The notes under the pieces: generated by a model
What the model saw: only the letters and a program-made list of their open reading frames with translations
Database searches by the model: none
Told to the model about the DNA's origin: nothing
Assembly (NCBI GenBank): GCA_029861865.1
Contig: JAOTYL010000006.1
Coordinates: 62,001-126,000, forward strand
Direction of reading: 5' to 3'
Length of the DNA: 64,000 nucleotides
Source of the DNA: Myxococcales bacterium
Lineage (GTDB): Bacteria; Myxococcota_A; Polyangia; Polyangiales; Houyiibacteriaceae
Shown here: positions 9,601-18,865 of the stretch, piece by piece
How positions within the stretch are numbered: the first letter of the stretch is position 1
Layout of the letters: the number at the start of each line of letters is the position of its first letter
Made by a program: the position numbers and the translations under genes

Positions 9601-10452
9601 GTGATGAACTATTTTCAGACATTCCGGGACGCTGCGATCGTGATCGCTCTTCTGATCGTCCCGCTTCTCTTTCTTCGCGCTCACCTCAAAGACCCTTCCA
9701 ACCTCTCTTGGCTGGACAATGCGATACTACAGGTGAGCGGCCCTATACAATACACCGCCGAGTGGGCCGCAGACGGGGCGACGGGCATCATCGAAGACTA
9801 CGTCTATCTCGTCGATGTGAATCGCGACAACGATCATTTGCGCGCAGAAAACGACCGCCTGCGAAGAGAGATGCGCGCGCTTCGAGCGGATACGCAACGC
9901 ATTCACAAGCTCGAAGCGCTGCTCGGGTTGAGTGAGCGTCTCTCTACGGAGACCGTGTCCGCGCGAGTCGTCGCCAAGGACATCTCGCCGTCTTTTCGGG
10001 TAGTGAGGCTCGCGATCGATCGAGGTGACCGCTCAGGTGTCCAGCCCGGGATGCCGGTGGTGTCGAATGAGGGGTTGGTCGGGCAGGTCCGCCGAGTCTC
10101 CGGCCGGTTCGCCGATGTGCTCCTGACGATCGATCCGCAGAGCCGCGTGGATGTCGTCGTCGGCGATCAGAGAGCACGTGGCCGGTTGGAGGGCCTCGGC
10201 GAGCGGAGCCGCTACAGGGGTCGCATTCAGTTCGACCGAGTCGATGACGAGGTTGCGGTTGGCGATGAGGTCTACACGTCGGGTCTCGGGAAGAAATTCC
10301 CTGCCTCGATCCTCATAGGATACGTGAGCAAGATCAATGACCAGGAGTTCGGGCTCCACCAGGAAGGGGAAGTGACACCGTCGGTCGATTTTACCCGGCT
10401 CGAAGAGGTGTTGGTCCTGACGTCTGGTCCCAAGGGCTCGGACGGATTCTAG
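9601..10452 (+). CDS. mreC: Rod-shape-determining protein MreC
   Basis: 283 residues if started at the GTG at 9601 (the adjacent ATG at 9604 is equally possible). One N-terminal membrane segment (~10-28) is followed by a coiled coil (~75-115, LRAENDRLRREMRALR) and the beta-rich periplasmic MreC domain (RVVAKDISPSFRVVRLAIDRG, GMPVVSNEGLVGQV). MreC bridges MreB filaments and the PBP2/RodA synthase. It lies 12 bases after mreB and 9 before mreD. Confidence 0.93.
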   Translation: MMNYFQTFRDAAIVIALLIVPLLFLRAHLKDPSNLSWLDNAILQVSGPIQYTAEWAADGATGIIEDYVYLVDVNRDNDHLRAENDRLRREMRALRADTQRIHKLEALLGLSERLSTETVSARVVAKDISPSFRVVRLAIDRGDRSGVQPGMPVVSNEGLVGQVRRVSGRFADVLLTIDPQSRVDVVVGDQRARGRLEGLGERSRYRGRIQFDRVDDEVAVGDEVYTSGLGKKFPASILIGYVSKINDQEFGLHQEGEVTPSVDFTRLEEVLVLTSGPKGSDGF

Positions 10453-10461
10453 GGGGGACGG

Positions 10462-10977
10462 ATGCAAGGGCTCAGAAGCAGTATCCTCATCGTCCTGATC
10501 GCATTCGTGATGCTGTTGGCGCAATCGTCCTTCACGAGGGTTTTGTCTCCGTATCCGTTCTCGCCTTATCTTGGGCTGCCGTTGGTGTTCGCGCTCGGCA
10601 CTGCTCCCGGCGTGCGGCTCGTTCGCGGCGCCGCGACGTCCTTTGCCCTCGGCTATCTCTTCGACCTCTTCACCGGCAACCCCCTCGGTGTTCACACCCT
10701 GGTGTTCGTCATCGGCTATTTGGCGTCGTGGCTGGTCGGGTACCTCATGTCGTTTCGCGGGGTCTTGTTCGAGATGGCGCTCACCTTTGGTTTGACGATC
10801 TGGATCGGCGGGCTGATCGAAGTCATTCGCTCTTTTTCGCCAGGTGGCATGGCCTGGGGTGGCGGAGCGCTCGCCCTCGCGCTCTTGGCATCCTCGTTGG
10901 CCACTTCGCTCGTGTCGCCACTGCTCTTCGCATTGGTGCGTTGGGTCGACCCTGAATCGGCGCGGGCTCCGACATGA
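10462..10977 (+). CDS. mreD: Rod-shape-determining membrane protein MreD
   Basis: 171 residues, almost entirely hydrophobic with about five predicted membrane segments, the expected size for MreD. A run of G at 10454-10459 serves as the Shine-Dalgarno. GYLFDLFTGNPLGVHTL is the conserved-looking loop of the family. Its position between mreC and mrdA confirms the call. The end overlaps mrdA by 4 bases (ATGA). Confidence 0.9.
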   Translation: MQGLRSSILIVLIAFVMLLAQSSFTRVLSPYPFSPYLGLPLVFALGTAPGVRLVRGAATSFALGYLFDLFTGNPLGVHTLVFVIGYLASWLVGYLMSFRGVLFEMALTFGLTIWIGGLIEVIRSFSPGGMAWGGGALALALLASSLATSLVSPLLFALVRWVDPESARAPT

Positions 10978-12839
10978 TCACTCTCTCGCAGCGCCGGGAG
11001 GTCGGCGAGTTCCGCAAGCGATACCGGTGGATGGCCCTTTTCGTGATGCTCGTATTCGGAACCCTCATCGCACGCGTCGCCCAAGTGCAGCTCTTCCAGC
11101 GCAATCGTTGGTCCGGTATTGCCCAACAGAACATCACCAAGACCCTCGAGCTCCCGGCAACCCGCGGCGTCATTCGCGACGTCGCAGATCGAGTCGTCGC
11201 CTCGAACAGGCCTTCGTACGACGTCCATGCCACCCCGCGTCTTCTTCTCATCCCTGAGGACCTCGAGCGGATCGCCAACTTGATGGGGCTCTCTGAAGAG
11301 GAGACCGCCGAGCTCACGGCACGGCTCGCCGCACTGCCCGAGAGCCGCCGCACCCACCAGCTCGAGCTCTACAGCGACATCTCCCGCGAGCAGCTAGCGG
11401 CCCTCGAAACCCACCTAGCGGAGCTTCCTGCTCTCGACATCGTGACCGTTCCGCTTCGCGACTACCCCTATGCGACCCTCGGCGCGCACCTCATCGGCTA
11501 TTTGAACGAGGTGAACGAGACCGACCTTCGCAATGTGCGTGACCCCGGCACTTATCGAGCCGGTGACCGCATAGGCCGAAGCGGGCTCGAGCGTCGGTAC
11601 GAGGAGCTCCTCCGGGGGGCGCGAGGCTTTCGTCGTGTCGTCGTCGACGCGCGTGGAAGAGCCCTCGAAGGCACGCGCCCTCAATCCCTCGAAGTCGAGA
11701 TGCTCAAGAAACCCGTCCCCGGCCACGAGCTCCAACTCACGATCGACATGCAGCTGATGGAGGCTCTCGATCGAGCCTTTCGCCAGCATCCCTCGGGCGC
11801 CGCCGTGGTCGTCGACATCCACACTGGCGCAGTTCGCGCCCTCTACTCGAAGCCGGTCTACGACCCGAACGAAATGAGCAGTGGCCTAAGCACCAAACGC
11901 TACCAAGAGCTCACGTCCGACCCGTTTCGTCCCCTGATCGACAAGACGATCTACGAGACTTATTTCCCCGGCTCTACCTTCAAGGTCATCACTGCCCTGG
12001 CGGCCCTCGAGGACTCCGTCGTCGACCCGATGCAGCGCGTCGAATGCCTGGGGTCGATCAAGATCGGGAGGCAAAAGTTTCGCTGCAATCGCCGGCACGA
12101 TTGGGTCGACCTCTACGATGCGATCGTTCAGTCGTGTAACGTGTACTTCTGGGAGCTCGCCGAGAAGGTCGGCCTCGAGCGCATCAATCGTTACGCGGAG
12201 GCCTTTGGATTCGCCGAACGAACGGGAATCGGCGTTAACAGCGAGGCAAAAGGCTTCTTGGCGACCCGCGAGTGGTACAAAGAGCACTACGGAGCGTTTC
12301 GCCCGGGCTACACCCTCAACACCGCGATCGGGCAAGGCAACACACGGGTCACCGTGTTGCAGTTGGCGATGGCGTACGCAGCGATCGCCAACGGCGGTAC
12401 TTTGTACGTTCCACAGGTCGTCCAGAACGTGAAGGCGCCCGATGGTTCGCTCTCCGAAACGTTCCAGCCTCGCGTGCGGCGCGAAATCCAGGTCTTGCCC
12501 GAGCATCTGGAGCTGCTTCGGCGTGCGCTCACCGGCGTCGTCAACGAAGAACCGGGAACCGCATACCGTGCGCGGTCGCCCGAGGGGCCGCGGATCGCGG
12601 GCAAGACGGGCACCGCGCAGGTCGTGAGCCGCAAGAGTCGGTCGGGAGAGTCGTCGAGCGCCTGGTACCTCGACCGCTCTCATGGATGGTTTGCCGGCTA
12701 CGCACCTGCCGACGACCCGCAGGTGGCGTTCGCCATATTGGTGGAGCACGGTGGATCGGGAAGCACGAGCGCGGCGCCGATTGCCGCGATCGTGATGCAG
12801 GAGTACTTGAGCCAGCCCGACGGCGAGGAGGCCCAGTAG
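10974..12839 (+). CDS. mrdA: Elongation-specific transpeptidase PBP2
   Basis: 621 residues. One N-terminal membrane anchor (~18-38) is followed by the dimerisation/pedestal domain with the R-G-V-I-R-D motif, then the transpeptidase domain: SXXK as STFK (Ser334, Lys337), SXN as SCN (387-389) and KTG (544-546). It crosslinks peptidoglycan in the lateral wall together with RodA. The size and order match class B PBP2. It is translationally coupled to mreD and followed 2 bases later by rodA. Confidence 0.95.
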   Translation: MITLSQRREVGEFRKRYRWMALFVMLVFGTLIARVAQVQLFQRNRWSGIAQQNITKTLELPATRGVIRDVADRVVASNRPSYDVHATPRLLLIPEDLERIANLMGLSEEETAELTARLAALPESRRTHQLELYSDISREQLAALETHLAELPALDIVTVPLRDYPYATLGAHLIGYLNEVNETDLRNVRDPGTYRAGDRIGRSGLERRYEELLRGARGFRRVVVDARGRALEGTRPQSLEVEMLKKPVPGHELQLTIDMQLMEALDRAFRQHPSGAAVVVDIHTGAVRALYSKPVYDPNEMSSGLSTKRYQELTSDPFRPLIDKTIYETYFPGSTFKVITALAALEDSVVDPMQRVECLGSIKIGRQKFRCNRRHDWVDLYDAIVQSCNVYFWELAEKVGLERINRYAEAFGFAERTGIGVNSEAKGFLATREWYKEHYGAFRPGYTLNTAIGQGNTRVTVLQLAMAYAAIANGGTLYVPQVVQNVKAPDGSLSETFQPRVRREIQVLPEHLELLRRALTGVVNEEPGTAYRARSPEGPRIAGKTGTAQVVSRKSRSGESSSAWYLDRSHGWFAGYAPADDPQVAFAILVEHGGSGSTSAAPIAAIVMQEYLSQPDGEEAQ

Positions 12840-12841
12840 AG

Positions 12842-13951
12842 ATGGCGATCGGCAGAACCATCCGTGACGAATTCGATTGGCCACTCTTCATTGCGGTCTC
12901 GACAATCGCTCTTTTCGGGGTTCTCAACTTGTACAGCGCGACCGACGGGGGAACCACCTCCGATGCGTACGTGCAGCAGCTTTATTGGCTCATTCTCGGG
13001 TTCGGGGCGGCCGGCGTCACGGTCGCGATCGACTATCGATACTTCGAGCGGTACGGCTGGGTCGTTTACGGTGCTTGCATTCTTGCCCTGGTGTTGGTGC
13101 TCGTACTCGGAAAGAGCGTTCGAGGGTCTACTCGATGGATCGCGCTCGGTGGCTTTTCGCTCCAGCCGAGTGAGCTGATGAAGATCGGGCTCATCATCGC
13201 GCTCGCCAAATACCTCCACCACGACACCAAGACCGGCGGACGCACGCTCGGGGATCTGATCATCCCCGGACTGATCCTCGCGCTTCCAACGGCCCTCGTT
13301 CTTCTTCAGCCCGATCTCGGGACGGCGATGGTGCTCGCCTTCATCTTCGTCAGCGTGATGATGCTGACGGAGCTCAAGGCTCGGTCGGTCGTCACCCTCG
13401 TCGCGACCTTCGTGGTCGCCGCCCCGGTTACCTGGTTCTACCTGCTCAAGGATTATCAAAAGGAGCGGATCACCGCGTTCTGGAGCCGTCTCGGAGGCAC
13501 CCAAGCCGACCTTCTGGACTCTGGCTGGCATGCTCACCAGTCGCTCGTTGCGATCGGCAGTGGCGGTTTGGCCGGAAAGGGCTTTACCCAGGGCACCCAA
13601 ACCCGCTTTCGATTCCTCCCCGACCAGCACACCGATTTCCCGTTCCCCGTGTGGGCGGAGGAACATGGTTTCATCGGGGCGGTCTTGCTGATCAGTTTGT
13701 ATGTGTTCTTGATTCTCTGGGCCCTTCGAATCGCCTCGCAGGCCAAAGATCGCTTTGGTGCAGTTGTTGCCGTGGGCGTCGGCGCCATGATCTTCTGGCA
13801 AACCGTGGTCAATCTTGGGATGGTGTCCGGGCTACTTCCGGTAGTCGGGATGACCCTTCCGCTGTTTTCCTATGGCGGGTCGAGCCTGCTCTCGACGATG
13901 CTCGGTCTCGGGTTGTTGATGAATGTATCGATGCGGAGGTTTTCACATTGA
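12842..13951 (+). CDS. rodA: SEDS peptidoglycan glycosyltransferase RodA
   Basis: 369 residues from the ATG at 12842, with GAGGAGG about 10 bases upstream inside mrdA. Around ten membrane segments are visible. SEDS family motifs: GSTRWIALGGFSLQPSE, LLQPDLGTAMV, SGWHAHQSLVAIGSGG, FLPDQHTDFPFPVWAEE and the C-terminal LFSYGGSSLL. RodA polymerises glycan strands from lipid II with PBP2. The stop overlaps the next gene's TTG start (TTGA). Confidence 0.96.
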   Translation: MAIGRTIRDEFDWPLFIAVSTIALFGVLNLYSATDGGTTSDAYVQQLYWLILGFGAAGVTVAIDYRYFERYGWVVYGACILALVLVLVLGKSVRGSTRWIALGGFSLQPSELMKIGLIIALAKYLHHDTKTGGRTLGDLIIPGLILALPTALVLLQPDLGTAMVLAFIFVSVMMLTELKARSVVTLVATFVVAAPVTWFYLLKDYQKERITAFWSRLGGTQADLLDSGWHAHQSLVAIGSGGLAGKGFTQGTQTRFRFLPDQHTDFPFPVWAEEHGFIGAVLLISLYVFLILWALRIASQAKDRFGAVVAVGVGAMIFWQTVVNLGMVSGLLPVVGMTLPLFSYGGSSLLSTMLGLGLLMNVSMRRFSH

Positions 13952-14775
13952 GTCAGTCGAAGCCAAGCCTGGCCGGCGTCATTCAAATGACCTCCACCGC
14001 CGATGTCGATGCCAACCTGAGCACAGTGCGGGAGCTCGTTCGGGAGGCCGCCGTGCGTGGTGCAGAGCTGGTCGTCGTTCCAGAGTGTTTTGCCTACCTA
14101 GGCCCCGAGGCCGGCAAGCTCGAGGTCGCCGAATCGCTCGATGAAGGCGGTCCGATCCTCGAGGCGTGTCGAGGTGCTGCCAAGGACGCGGGCGTTGACG
14201 TCGTCTATGGTGGCTTTTGGGAAAAGAGCGATGTCGCGGGCAAGGTGCACAACGCCTGTGTCTACATGCGCGGAGATGGCTCGATCACGGCGGTGTACCG
14301 GAAGATTCACCTGTTCGATGTCGACCTCCCCGATGGCACGAAGGTCTTCGAATCCGAGACGGTCGATCCCGGCGCGGCGATCGTCGTTGCCGAAGCGCCA
14401 TTTGGGATGCTCGGCTTGAGCGTCTGCTACGACCTCAGGTTTCCGGAGCTTTACCGGCGCTTGGTCGACGAAGGCGCGATCGCGCTGGCTGTTCCTTCTG
14501 CGTTCACGCTGACCACCGGAAAAGATCACTGGCACGTCCTCCTTCGAGCACGGGCGATCGAACAACAGTGTTATGTCCTTGCGGCGGCACAGACCGGCCA
14601 CCACTACGGAACGCGGCGCTCGTATGGTCATGCGTTGATCGCGGACCCATGGGGCACCGTCATCGCCGAGTGCGGTGAAGGGGAGGGGGTTGCTGTCGCC
14701 CCAATCGAGCCCCGCAGGGTCGAGCAGGTCCGACGCTCTTTGCCGAGCCTCTCCCACCGCCGACTCCCTCGATAA
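13948..14775 (+). CDS. Carbon-nitrogen hydrolase (Nit-type amidase)
   Basis: 275 residues from a TTG at 13948; GGAGGT at 13935-13940 with a 7-base spacer supports this start over in-frame positions inside rodA. The nitrilase triad is visible: Glu46 (VVPECF), Lys119 (YRKIHLFDVD) and Cys160 (SVCYDLRFPELYR). The Cys-box matches the Nit1/Nit2 branch, which includes deaminated-glutathione amidase and omega-amidase, so metabolite repair is the likely role (inference). It is coupled to rodA by a TTGA overlap and closes the elongasome operon before a terminator. Confidence 0.88.
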   Translation: MSQSKPSLAGVIQMTSTADVDANLSTVRELVREAAVRGAELVVVPECFAYLGPEAGKLEVAESLDEGGPILEACRGAAKDAGVDVVYGGFWEKSDVAGKVHNACVYMRGDGSITAVYRKIHLFDVDLPDGTKVFESETVDPGAAIVVAEAPFGMLGLSVCYDLRFPELYRRLVDEGAIALAVPSAFTLTTGKDHWHVLLRARAIEQQCYVLAAAQTGHHYGTRRSYGHALIADPWGTVIAECGEGEGVAVAPIEPRRVEQVRRSLPSLSHRRLPR

Positions 14776-14778
14776 ACA

Positions 14779-14809
14779 AAGGGCGAATGCCTTTTTGGCA
14801 TCCGCCCTT
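14779..14809. terminator. Intrinsic (bidirectional) terminator
   Basis: A 13-base arm (14779-14791) and its complement (14797-14809) with one mismatch flank a TTTTT loop. It begins 3 bases after the amidase stop and lies 28 bases from the stop of the convergent lipoprotein gene, so it can serve both. No long T-run follows on the plus strand. Confidence 0.65.
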
Positions 14810-14837
14810 CGTCGTGTGTATGTGGTGTAGCCCTAGA

Positions 14838-15557
14838 TCACATCGCCGGAGAGACCGGAATAGAGAGCGGTGTGTTCTGCATAGTGATTATGGGCAAGTT
14901 TGACGTGGCGTCTCGCAGGCACTCTTCACCTCCGCACCAGCCCGGAGCACAGGGAACGGCCACCTCTAGTCCGGCCACCACCACGGCAGTGCTGACCTCG
15001 CTGATATCGACCGTGATTTCGGTTACGTTCTCATCAACCGTTCCCGCGATCGTTGCCTCCGGGAACAGGAGCACCTGCGGTAGGTCGAAGGTTCCCGTGG
15101 GAATATCAACGGTAATCGAAGGCAAGCCCATTACACCTGTAAGGGCAACGACTGACATACCCCCGACTATCTCCGATGTGATCGGGATCCCCACATTGAG
15201 GTCTACAGCGGATGCGTAACATACCGACCCTGCCGCGCCAGCAATGATGTCGGTCGCCGGAACGAGTTTGATTTGAACCGGCAACGAGGGGGTGAGAGTC
15301 AACGGATCGTCGATCGCGCAGGTTACGTACTGCACGCCCGTGACAGGCGTGCCGATGGCATCCATGCAGGCGTCTGCTAGCGGGTCGATCATGCCGCCCG
15401 TGCCGCCCGTGCCGCCCGTGCCGCCTGTGCCGCCTGTGCCGCCAGTCGCGCCTGCGCCGCCCGTGCCACCGGTCTCGGTGGCGTCGTCGCCACAACCCAC
15501 CAAGGCAAGCGTGCCGGTAAGCAGTGCAATCACACTTAATTTCATCAATTTGGTCAT
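14838..15557 (-). CDS. Lipoprotein with Gly/Thr-rich linker, unknown function
   Basis: 239 residues from the ATG at 15557, preceded by GAGGAG. A lipoprotein signal ends at LALVGC (Cys22). A low-complexity linker of repeated GTGG units follows (~28-50) and then a beta-rich Val/Ile/Thr domain with four or more Cys (~60-239). Such linkers are common in myxobacterial surface lipoproteins and probably span away from the membrane. No known domain is recognised. It converges on the amidase gene. Confidence 0.8.
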   Translation of the reverse strand: MTKLMKLSVIALLTGTLALVGCGDDATETGGTGGAGATGGTGGTGGTGGTGGTGGMIDPLADACMDAIGTPVTGVQYVTCAIDDPLTLTPSLPVQIKLVPATDIIAGAAGSVCYASAVDLNVGIPITSEIVGGMSVVALTGVMGLPSITVDIPTGTFDLPQVLLFPEATIAGTVDENVTEITVDISEVSTAVVVAGLEVAVPCAPGWCGGEECLRDATSNLPIITMQNTPLSIPVSPAM

Positions 15558-15820
15558 CCCTTGTTCTCCTCTTCGTAAGCTCCCGGCGCGCAACAGCTTT
15601 GCACACAATCTGGGGCCAGCCCAGCGCGCGCGACAACGTGTACCCGGTGTTTGTTGGCTATGCAACGAATTGAGACCCGCTCTTACTAGATCCGGTGCGA
15701 GACGCAATTCGAGGGAACGGCTTGTTTGACGCAAGAGGGGTCGCGTCTGGCCTATCAACGGGCCGTCGGCTCACGACACTCCCTGTAATCCCACGGTTTT
15801 TCGGCTGAACGCGCGTTTGG

Positions 15821-16669
15821 TTAGGGAATCGACTGCCGGGCGGATTTCGGAAACCAGGGTACCAACCGGCTGGTCGCACGCTGATAGTCGGCGTAGGCGG
15901 GGTACTTGCGAAGCGAAATCTGTTCGGTGAGCCCGGTCGACCCTTGAAAGAGCAAGGTCAACAGTACTGCGCCCGCGATCGTCCAGTTGAGCCACCCCGC
16001 GCCCGCAGCGATCGAAAACACATAATAAGTCCACCACATCGCCTGCTCGCAGAAGAAGTTCGGGTGGCGTGAGTAGCGAAAGAGGCCCGTGGTGAGGAAG
16101 TCCGCGTCCGGGGTTTCGCCGCGCGCTTTCGCGGTGTGCTTGGCGGTCTGGAATCGCCACTGCTGCTCGTCGGCGATCGTCTCACCCAAGAAGAATGCTG
16201 TAAATGCCAAAGCCGCAGCGTAGTCGAGGGTGTTGAGGGGCTCCCCCAAATGTTGGTAGGCCGCGTATGACGGCACGACGATCAGCAACAGCAGCACGTT
16301 CTGAAAAGGGGCGAGGAAGGTCGCATTCAACACCTGAAACCACTTTGCGCCGATCCTTCGTTGAATCTCCTCCCAACGATAGTCTTCGCCCCCCGGTGCG
16401 TATCCCCCCTTGCGCGCATAGTTAAAGGTGAGACGCACGCCCCACACGGTGACGAGAGCGGCCATCAAGTTGAGCCGTACATCGGTGAAGCCGACATGCC
16501 CGGCGAAATGCACGGCATAGATCACGGGAGTGATCGACCAAATACGGTCGACCCACGAGTATTCGCGCGTGAGGATCGAAAGCACCCAACACAGCGCCGC
16601 GAACCCGAGAGAAGCCCAAAACGCGGTGATGAGCGGGTCGGTGGTTTGGTAGAGCGCGACGAAGTCCAT
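15821..16669 (-). CDS. DUF1295 membrane protein (steroid 5-alpha-reductase/methyltransferase-like)
   Basis: 282 residues with about six membrane segments. The C-terminal motif GLFRYSRHPNFFCE (~208-221) plus the KYPAYADYQRATSRLVPW tail define the DUF1295/ICMT-like family, whose members are NAD(P)H-dependent reductases or methyltransferases of isoprenoid or steroid-like lipids. The substrate is unknown. Its ATG shares one base with the stop of the upstream SnoaL-like gene (TGATG), so the two are coupled. Confidence 0.88.
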   Translation of the reverse strand: MDFVALYQTTDPLITAFWASLGFAALCWVLSILTREYSWVDRIWSITPVIYAVHFAGHVGFTDVRLNLMAALVTVWGVRLTFNYARKGGYAPGGEDYRWEEIQRRIGAKWFQVLNATFLAPFQNVLLLLIVVPSYAAYQHLGEPLNTLDYAAALAFTAFFLGETIADEQQWRFQTAKHTAKARGETPDADFLTTGLFRYSRHPNFFCEQAMWWTYYVFSIAAGAGWLNWTIAGAVLLTLLFQGSTGLTEQISLRKYPAYADYQRATSRLVPWFPKSARQSIP

Positions 16670-17088
16670 CAGCCGATGCCTTGCTCCTTGAGCTGTGCCA
16701 AGAGCTTGTCGAAGTCCCAGTACACTTTGAGTGAGCTGAGCTTGCCGTCTTCGTTTACCTCGTAGAGGCCCACCATGTCGACGACCGTCACGATGCCGCC
16801 CCCGAGGTCGTTCGTGGCTCGAAGCACCGCGACGCAGGTATTGTCACAAGCGATGCGCTGCGAAGCGTCGAGGGTCAGGTTTGCCTTGGCGATCGCGTTG
16901 TCCCAAAATCGCTCGATCGCTTCTTTTCCGCGATGCCCCTTGCCTTCGGGATCGAGCATCGACTTGCCGACGGGGTCGGCCAGGAATGCGTCTTCGGCGA
17001 ACAGCCCGAGCCATGATTCTTTGTCCTTTGCCATGGCGAACTTCGCGGAGCTCTCGCTGGCGGTGACGGCGGGATGGGCCTTCGACAT
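16669..17088 (-). CDS. SnoaL/NTF2-like fold protein
   Basis: 139 residues, the size of a single cone-shaped NTF2-like domain. Typical elements are the SWLGLFAEDAFLADPVG segment, GKEAIERFWDNAI and a C-terminal beta sheet ending KVYWDFDKL. Members include ketosteroid isomerases, polyketide cyclases and non-enzymatic ligand binders. It is sandwiched between a DctP-like protein and a DUF1295 protein and may act on, or bind, the same hydrophobic ligand (inference). Confidence 0.78.
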   Translation of the reverse strand: MSKAHPAVTASESSAKFAMAKDKESWLGLFAEDAFLADPVGKSMLDPEGKGHRGKEAIERFWDNAIAKANLTLDASQRIACDNTCVAVLRATNDLGGGIVTVVDMVGLYEVNEDGKLSSLKVYWDFDKLLAQLKEQGIG

Positions 17089-17100
17089 CGGTTCTTCTCT

Positions 17101-18108
17101 CTATTCGGCCGCGGTCTCGACGGTGCGAAGGAGCGACCTGCTGTACACGCCCCGCTCCGCCAAACGTTCGCGCGCCTTCTTGGCCGCCGCATCCCATGCG
17201 GCTTGGTTGGTAGCCGTGTCGACGACCCCGATGCCACGAGAGACGAGGGTTTCATAGGCTCGCTCGTCGTCGCGCTGGACGATCTGGTCGAGCTTCTTGG
17301 CGGCCCGTTTTGCAGTGCCGAGCAGCGTCTTTTGGTCGGCAGGCGTGAGCTCGTCGAATTTCTTCTTACTGATGACCGAGCCCCCCACGATGATGTTGAA
17401 GTTGCTCGACGTCATCGCTTTGAGCCGCGTGTACCATTGGAAGGCGACCGCAGCCATCGCGGACGCGGGGACGACCTGAAGCTTCTTGTTCCCGAGAGCT
17501 GGGAACACGCCCGACGACCCGACACGCACCGGGTTTGCCCCGATCGCTTTCACGAATTCCTCGACGACCGGGTTGTCTTTGCCGGCCCAAGCGGGCTGCT
17601 TGGCAAGATCGGCAGGGCTCGAAAAAGGCCTCGAGGAAAAGACGCGGTTCTTTCCGCCGTCACCCCAGGTGAGAAGCTTGAATCCACTGTCCTCGATCAT
17701 CTTCTGAAAACGAGCGTCGAGCGTTGCTCTCGCTCGGTCTAGCGCGGCGTCGGTGGTCAGCAGTCCGGGGGCTGTCAGCACCTGCACCTCTGGCGCGATC
17801 AGGCTCAACCCGGTCGTCGCGACGCCTGCCGCATCGAGCTTGCCTGCCTTGATCTTTCGAATCAGGTCGCGATCGTCTCCCTCGCTACCCCCTGAGAAAA
17901 CGCGCAGCTCCACGCGCCCTTCGGTCTCCTTTGCGAGCGTCCGGCTCCATGCCTTGAGCACCTTGACGAACGACGAGCCTGGGGGGGCAAGCGAGGCGAT
18001 CCGAATCGTGCTGGCCGCCTCGGCGCCAGCATTCGAGACACGCCCGTTACCCGGAACGACCAAAGCCGCCGCCAGCGCCGCGAACCAGAACAATCTCCAG
18101 CGAACCAT
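17101..18108 (-). CDS. TRAP transporter DctP-like solute-binding protein
   Basis: 335 residues with an N-terminal signal peptide (~1-29). The DctP fold is recognisable from TIRIASLAPPGSSFVKVLKAW, FSGGSEGDDRDLIRKIKAGKLDAAG and the GFKLLTWGDGG/VFSSRPFSSPADL segments. AAGGGG-like AAGGGG sits 6 bases before the ATG. No DctQ or DctM permease is encoded nearby, so the partner is elsewhere or this protein has another role. It is the first gene of the dctP-SnoaL-DUF1295 transcript, with a palindrome in its leader. Confidence 0.85.
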   Translation of the reverse strand: MVRWRLFWFAALAAALVVPGNGRVSNAGAEAASTIRIASLAPPGSSFVKVLKAWSRTLAKETEGRVELRVFSGGSEGDDRDLIRKIKAGKLDAAGVATTGLSLIAPEVQVLTAPGLLTTDAALDRARATLDARFQKMIEDSGFKLLTWGDGGKNRVFSSRPFSSPADLAKQPAWAGKDNPVVEEFVKAIGANPVRVGSSGVFPALGNKKLQVVPASAMAAVAFQWYTRLKAMTSSNFNIIVGGSVISKKKFDELTPADQKTLLGTAKRAAKKLDQIVQRDDERAYETLVSRGIGVVDTATNQAAWDAAAKKARERLAERGVYSRSLLRTVETAAE

Positions 18109-18127
18109 CGTGACCCCTTTACTACAG

Positions 18128-18150
18128 GCTGGTTGGAGCTACCAACCGGC
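18128..18150. promoter_or_regulatory. Palindrome in the leader of the dctP-like operon
   Basis: GCTGGTTGG at 18128-18136 pairs with CCAACCGGC at 18142-18150 across a 5-base centre (one G-T pair). It lies 20 bases upstream of the dctP start and ~95 bases after the TetR stop. It may be an operator or a hairpin that ends the TetR transcript; no T-run is present. Confidence 0.45.
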
Positions 18151-18243
18151 TCGCCTTTGGACGGGCCCAGCCCAGCCGTCATTCATTTTGCTAGACGGCC
18201 TGCGGCCTCGGTTGGTCCTGCCCCACCGCCCCCACGCTATCGC

Positions 18244-18864
18244 CTAGAGGCCGAGAGCGGGCACGAATCGACGCCTCAGGAAATCGCGCAACTCCTGGTC
18301 GCCTCGTTGCGGATCCGGGGAGGCGAGGAACGACATGATGAGGCGCAGCATGTACTCCATGACTTCGGTAGCCTGGTCTTCACTCCAGCCAGCCGCCTCG
18401 ATGAAGTCGCTGAACGCGACTCTGGTGAATGCGATCGAGGCCGGCTGCGTAAACCCGCGTAACACGGCAGCGTCGAAGACCGGTGGGCTCCAGACCTGCT
18501 TGAGGACCGGGTTCTCTCGAATCCCCTGAAGCGTGAAGACCATGGCCTCGACCGCGCCCTCCTTTGGATCGTCGAAGCCTTTCATGTGGGTGCGCACTTC
18601 GTTCGCGAGGCGAAGGCCCGCTTGTAGAAGCACGGAGCGAATCAACTCGTCGCGGTCTTTGAAGTACCGATAGACAGTCGGTCGACTGACGCCAGCTTCG
18701 AGCGCGACGTGGGCGATCCCGGTGCCGGCGATTCCATCTCGGGCGACACACTGCGCGGCGACCTCCAGGAGACGTTCGCGCGCAGCCGTGCGCTGAGGCG
18801 GATCTCCATCCCAGGCGACACGATTGGCGGCGGCCTTTTTGTCGTTGGCGGAAGTCTGTGTCAT
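18244..18864 (-). CDS. TetR-family transcriptional regulator
   Basis: 206 residues from the ATG at 18864 (MTQTSANDKK). The helix-turn-helix is IAHVALEAGVSRPTVYRYFK (~45-65) in the usual N-terminal place, followed by an all-helical ligand domain. In-frame starts further upstream (18891, 18912) would put the palindrome at 18866-18889 inside the gene, so 18864 is preferred. It is oriented toward the dctP-like operon, which it may control. Confidence 0.88.
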   Translation of the reverse strand: MTQTSANDKKAAANRVAWDGDPPQRTAARERLLEVAAQCVARDGIAGTGIAHVALEAGVSRPTVYRYFKDRDELIRSVLLQAGLRLANEVRTHMKGFDDPKEGAVEAMVFTLQGIRENPVLKQVWSPPVFDAAVLRGFTQPASIAFTRVAFSDFIEAAGWSEDQATEVMEYMLRLIMSFLASPDPQRGDQELRDFLRRRFVPALGL

Positions 18865-18865
18865 C

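Noticed and set aside
12272..12841. Upstream extension of rodA
   Set aside because: It overlaps the PBP2 transpeptidase domain and is not SEDS-like; the ATG at 12842 fits.
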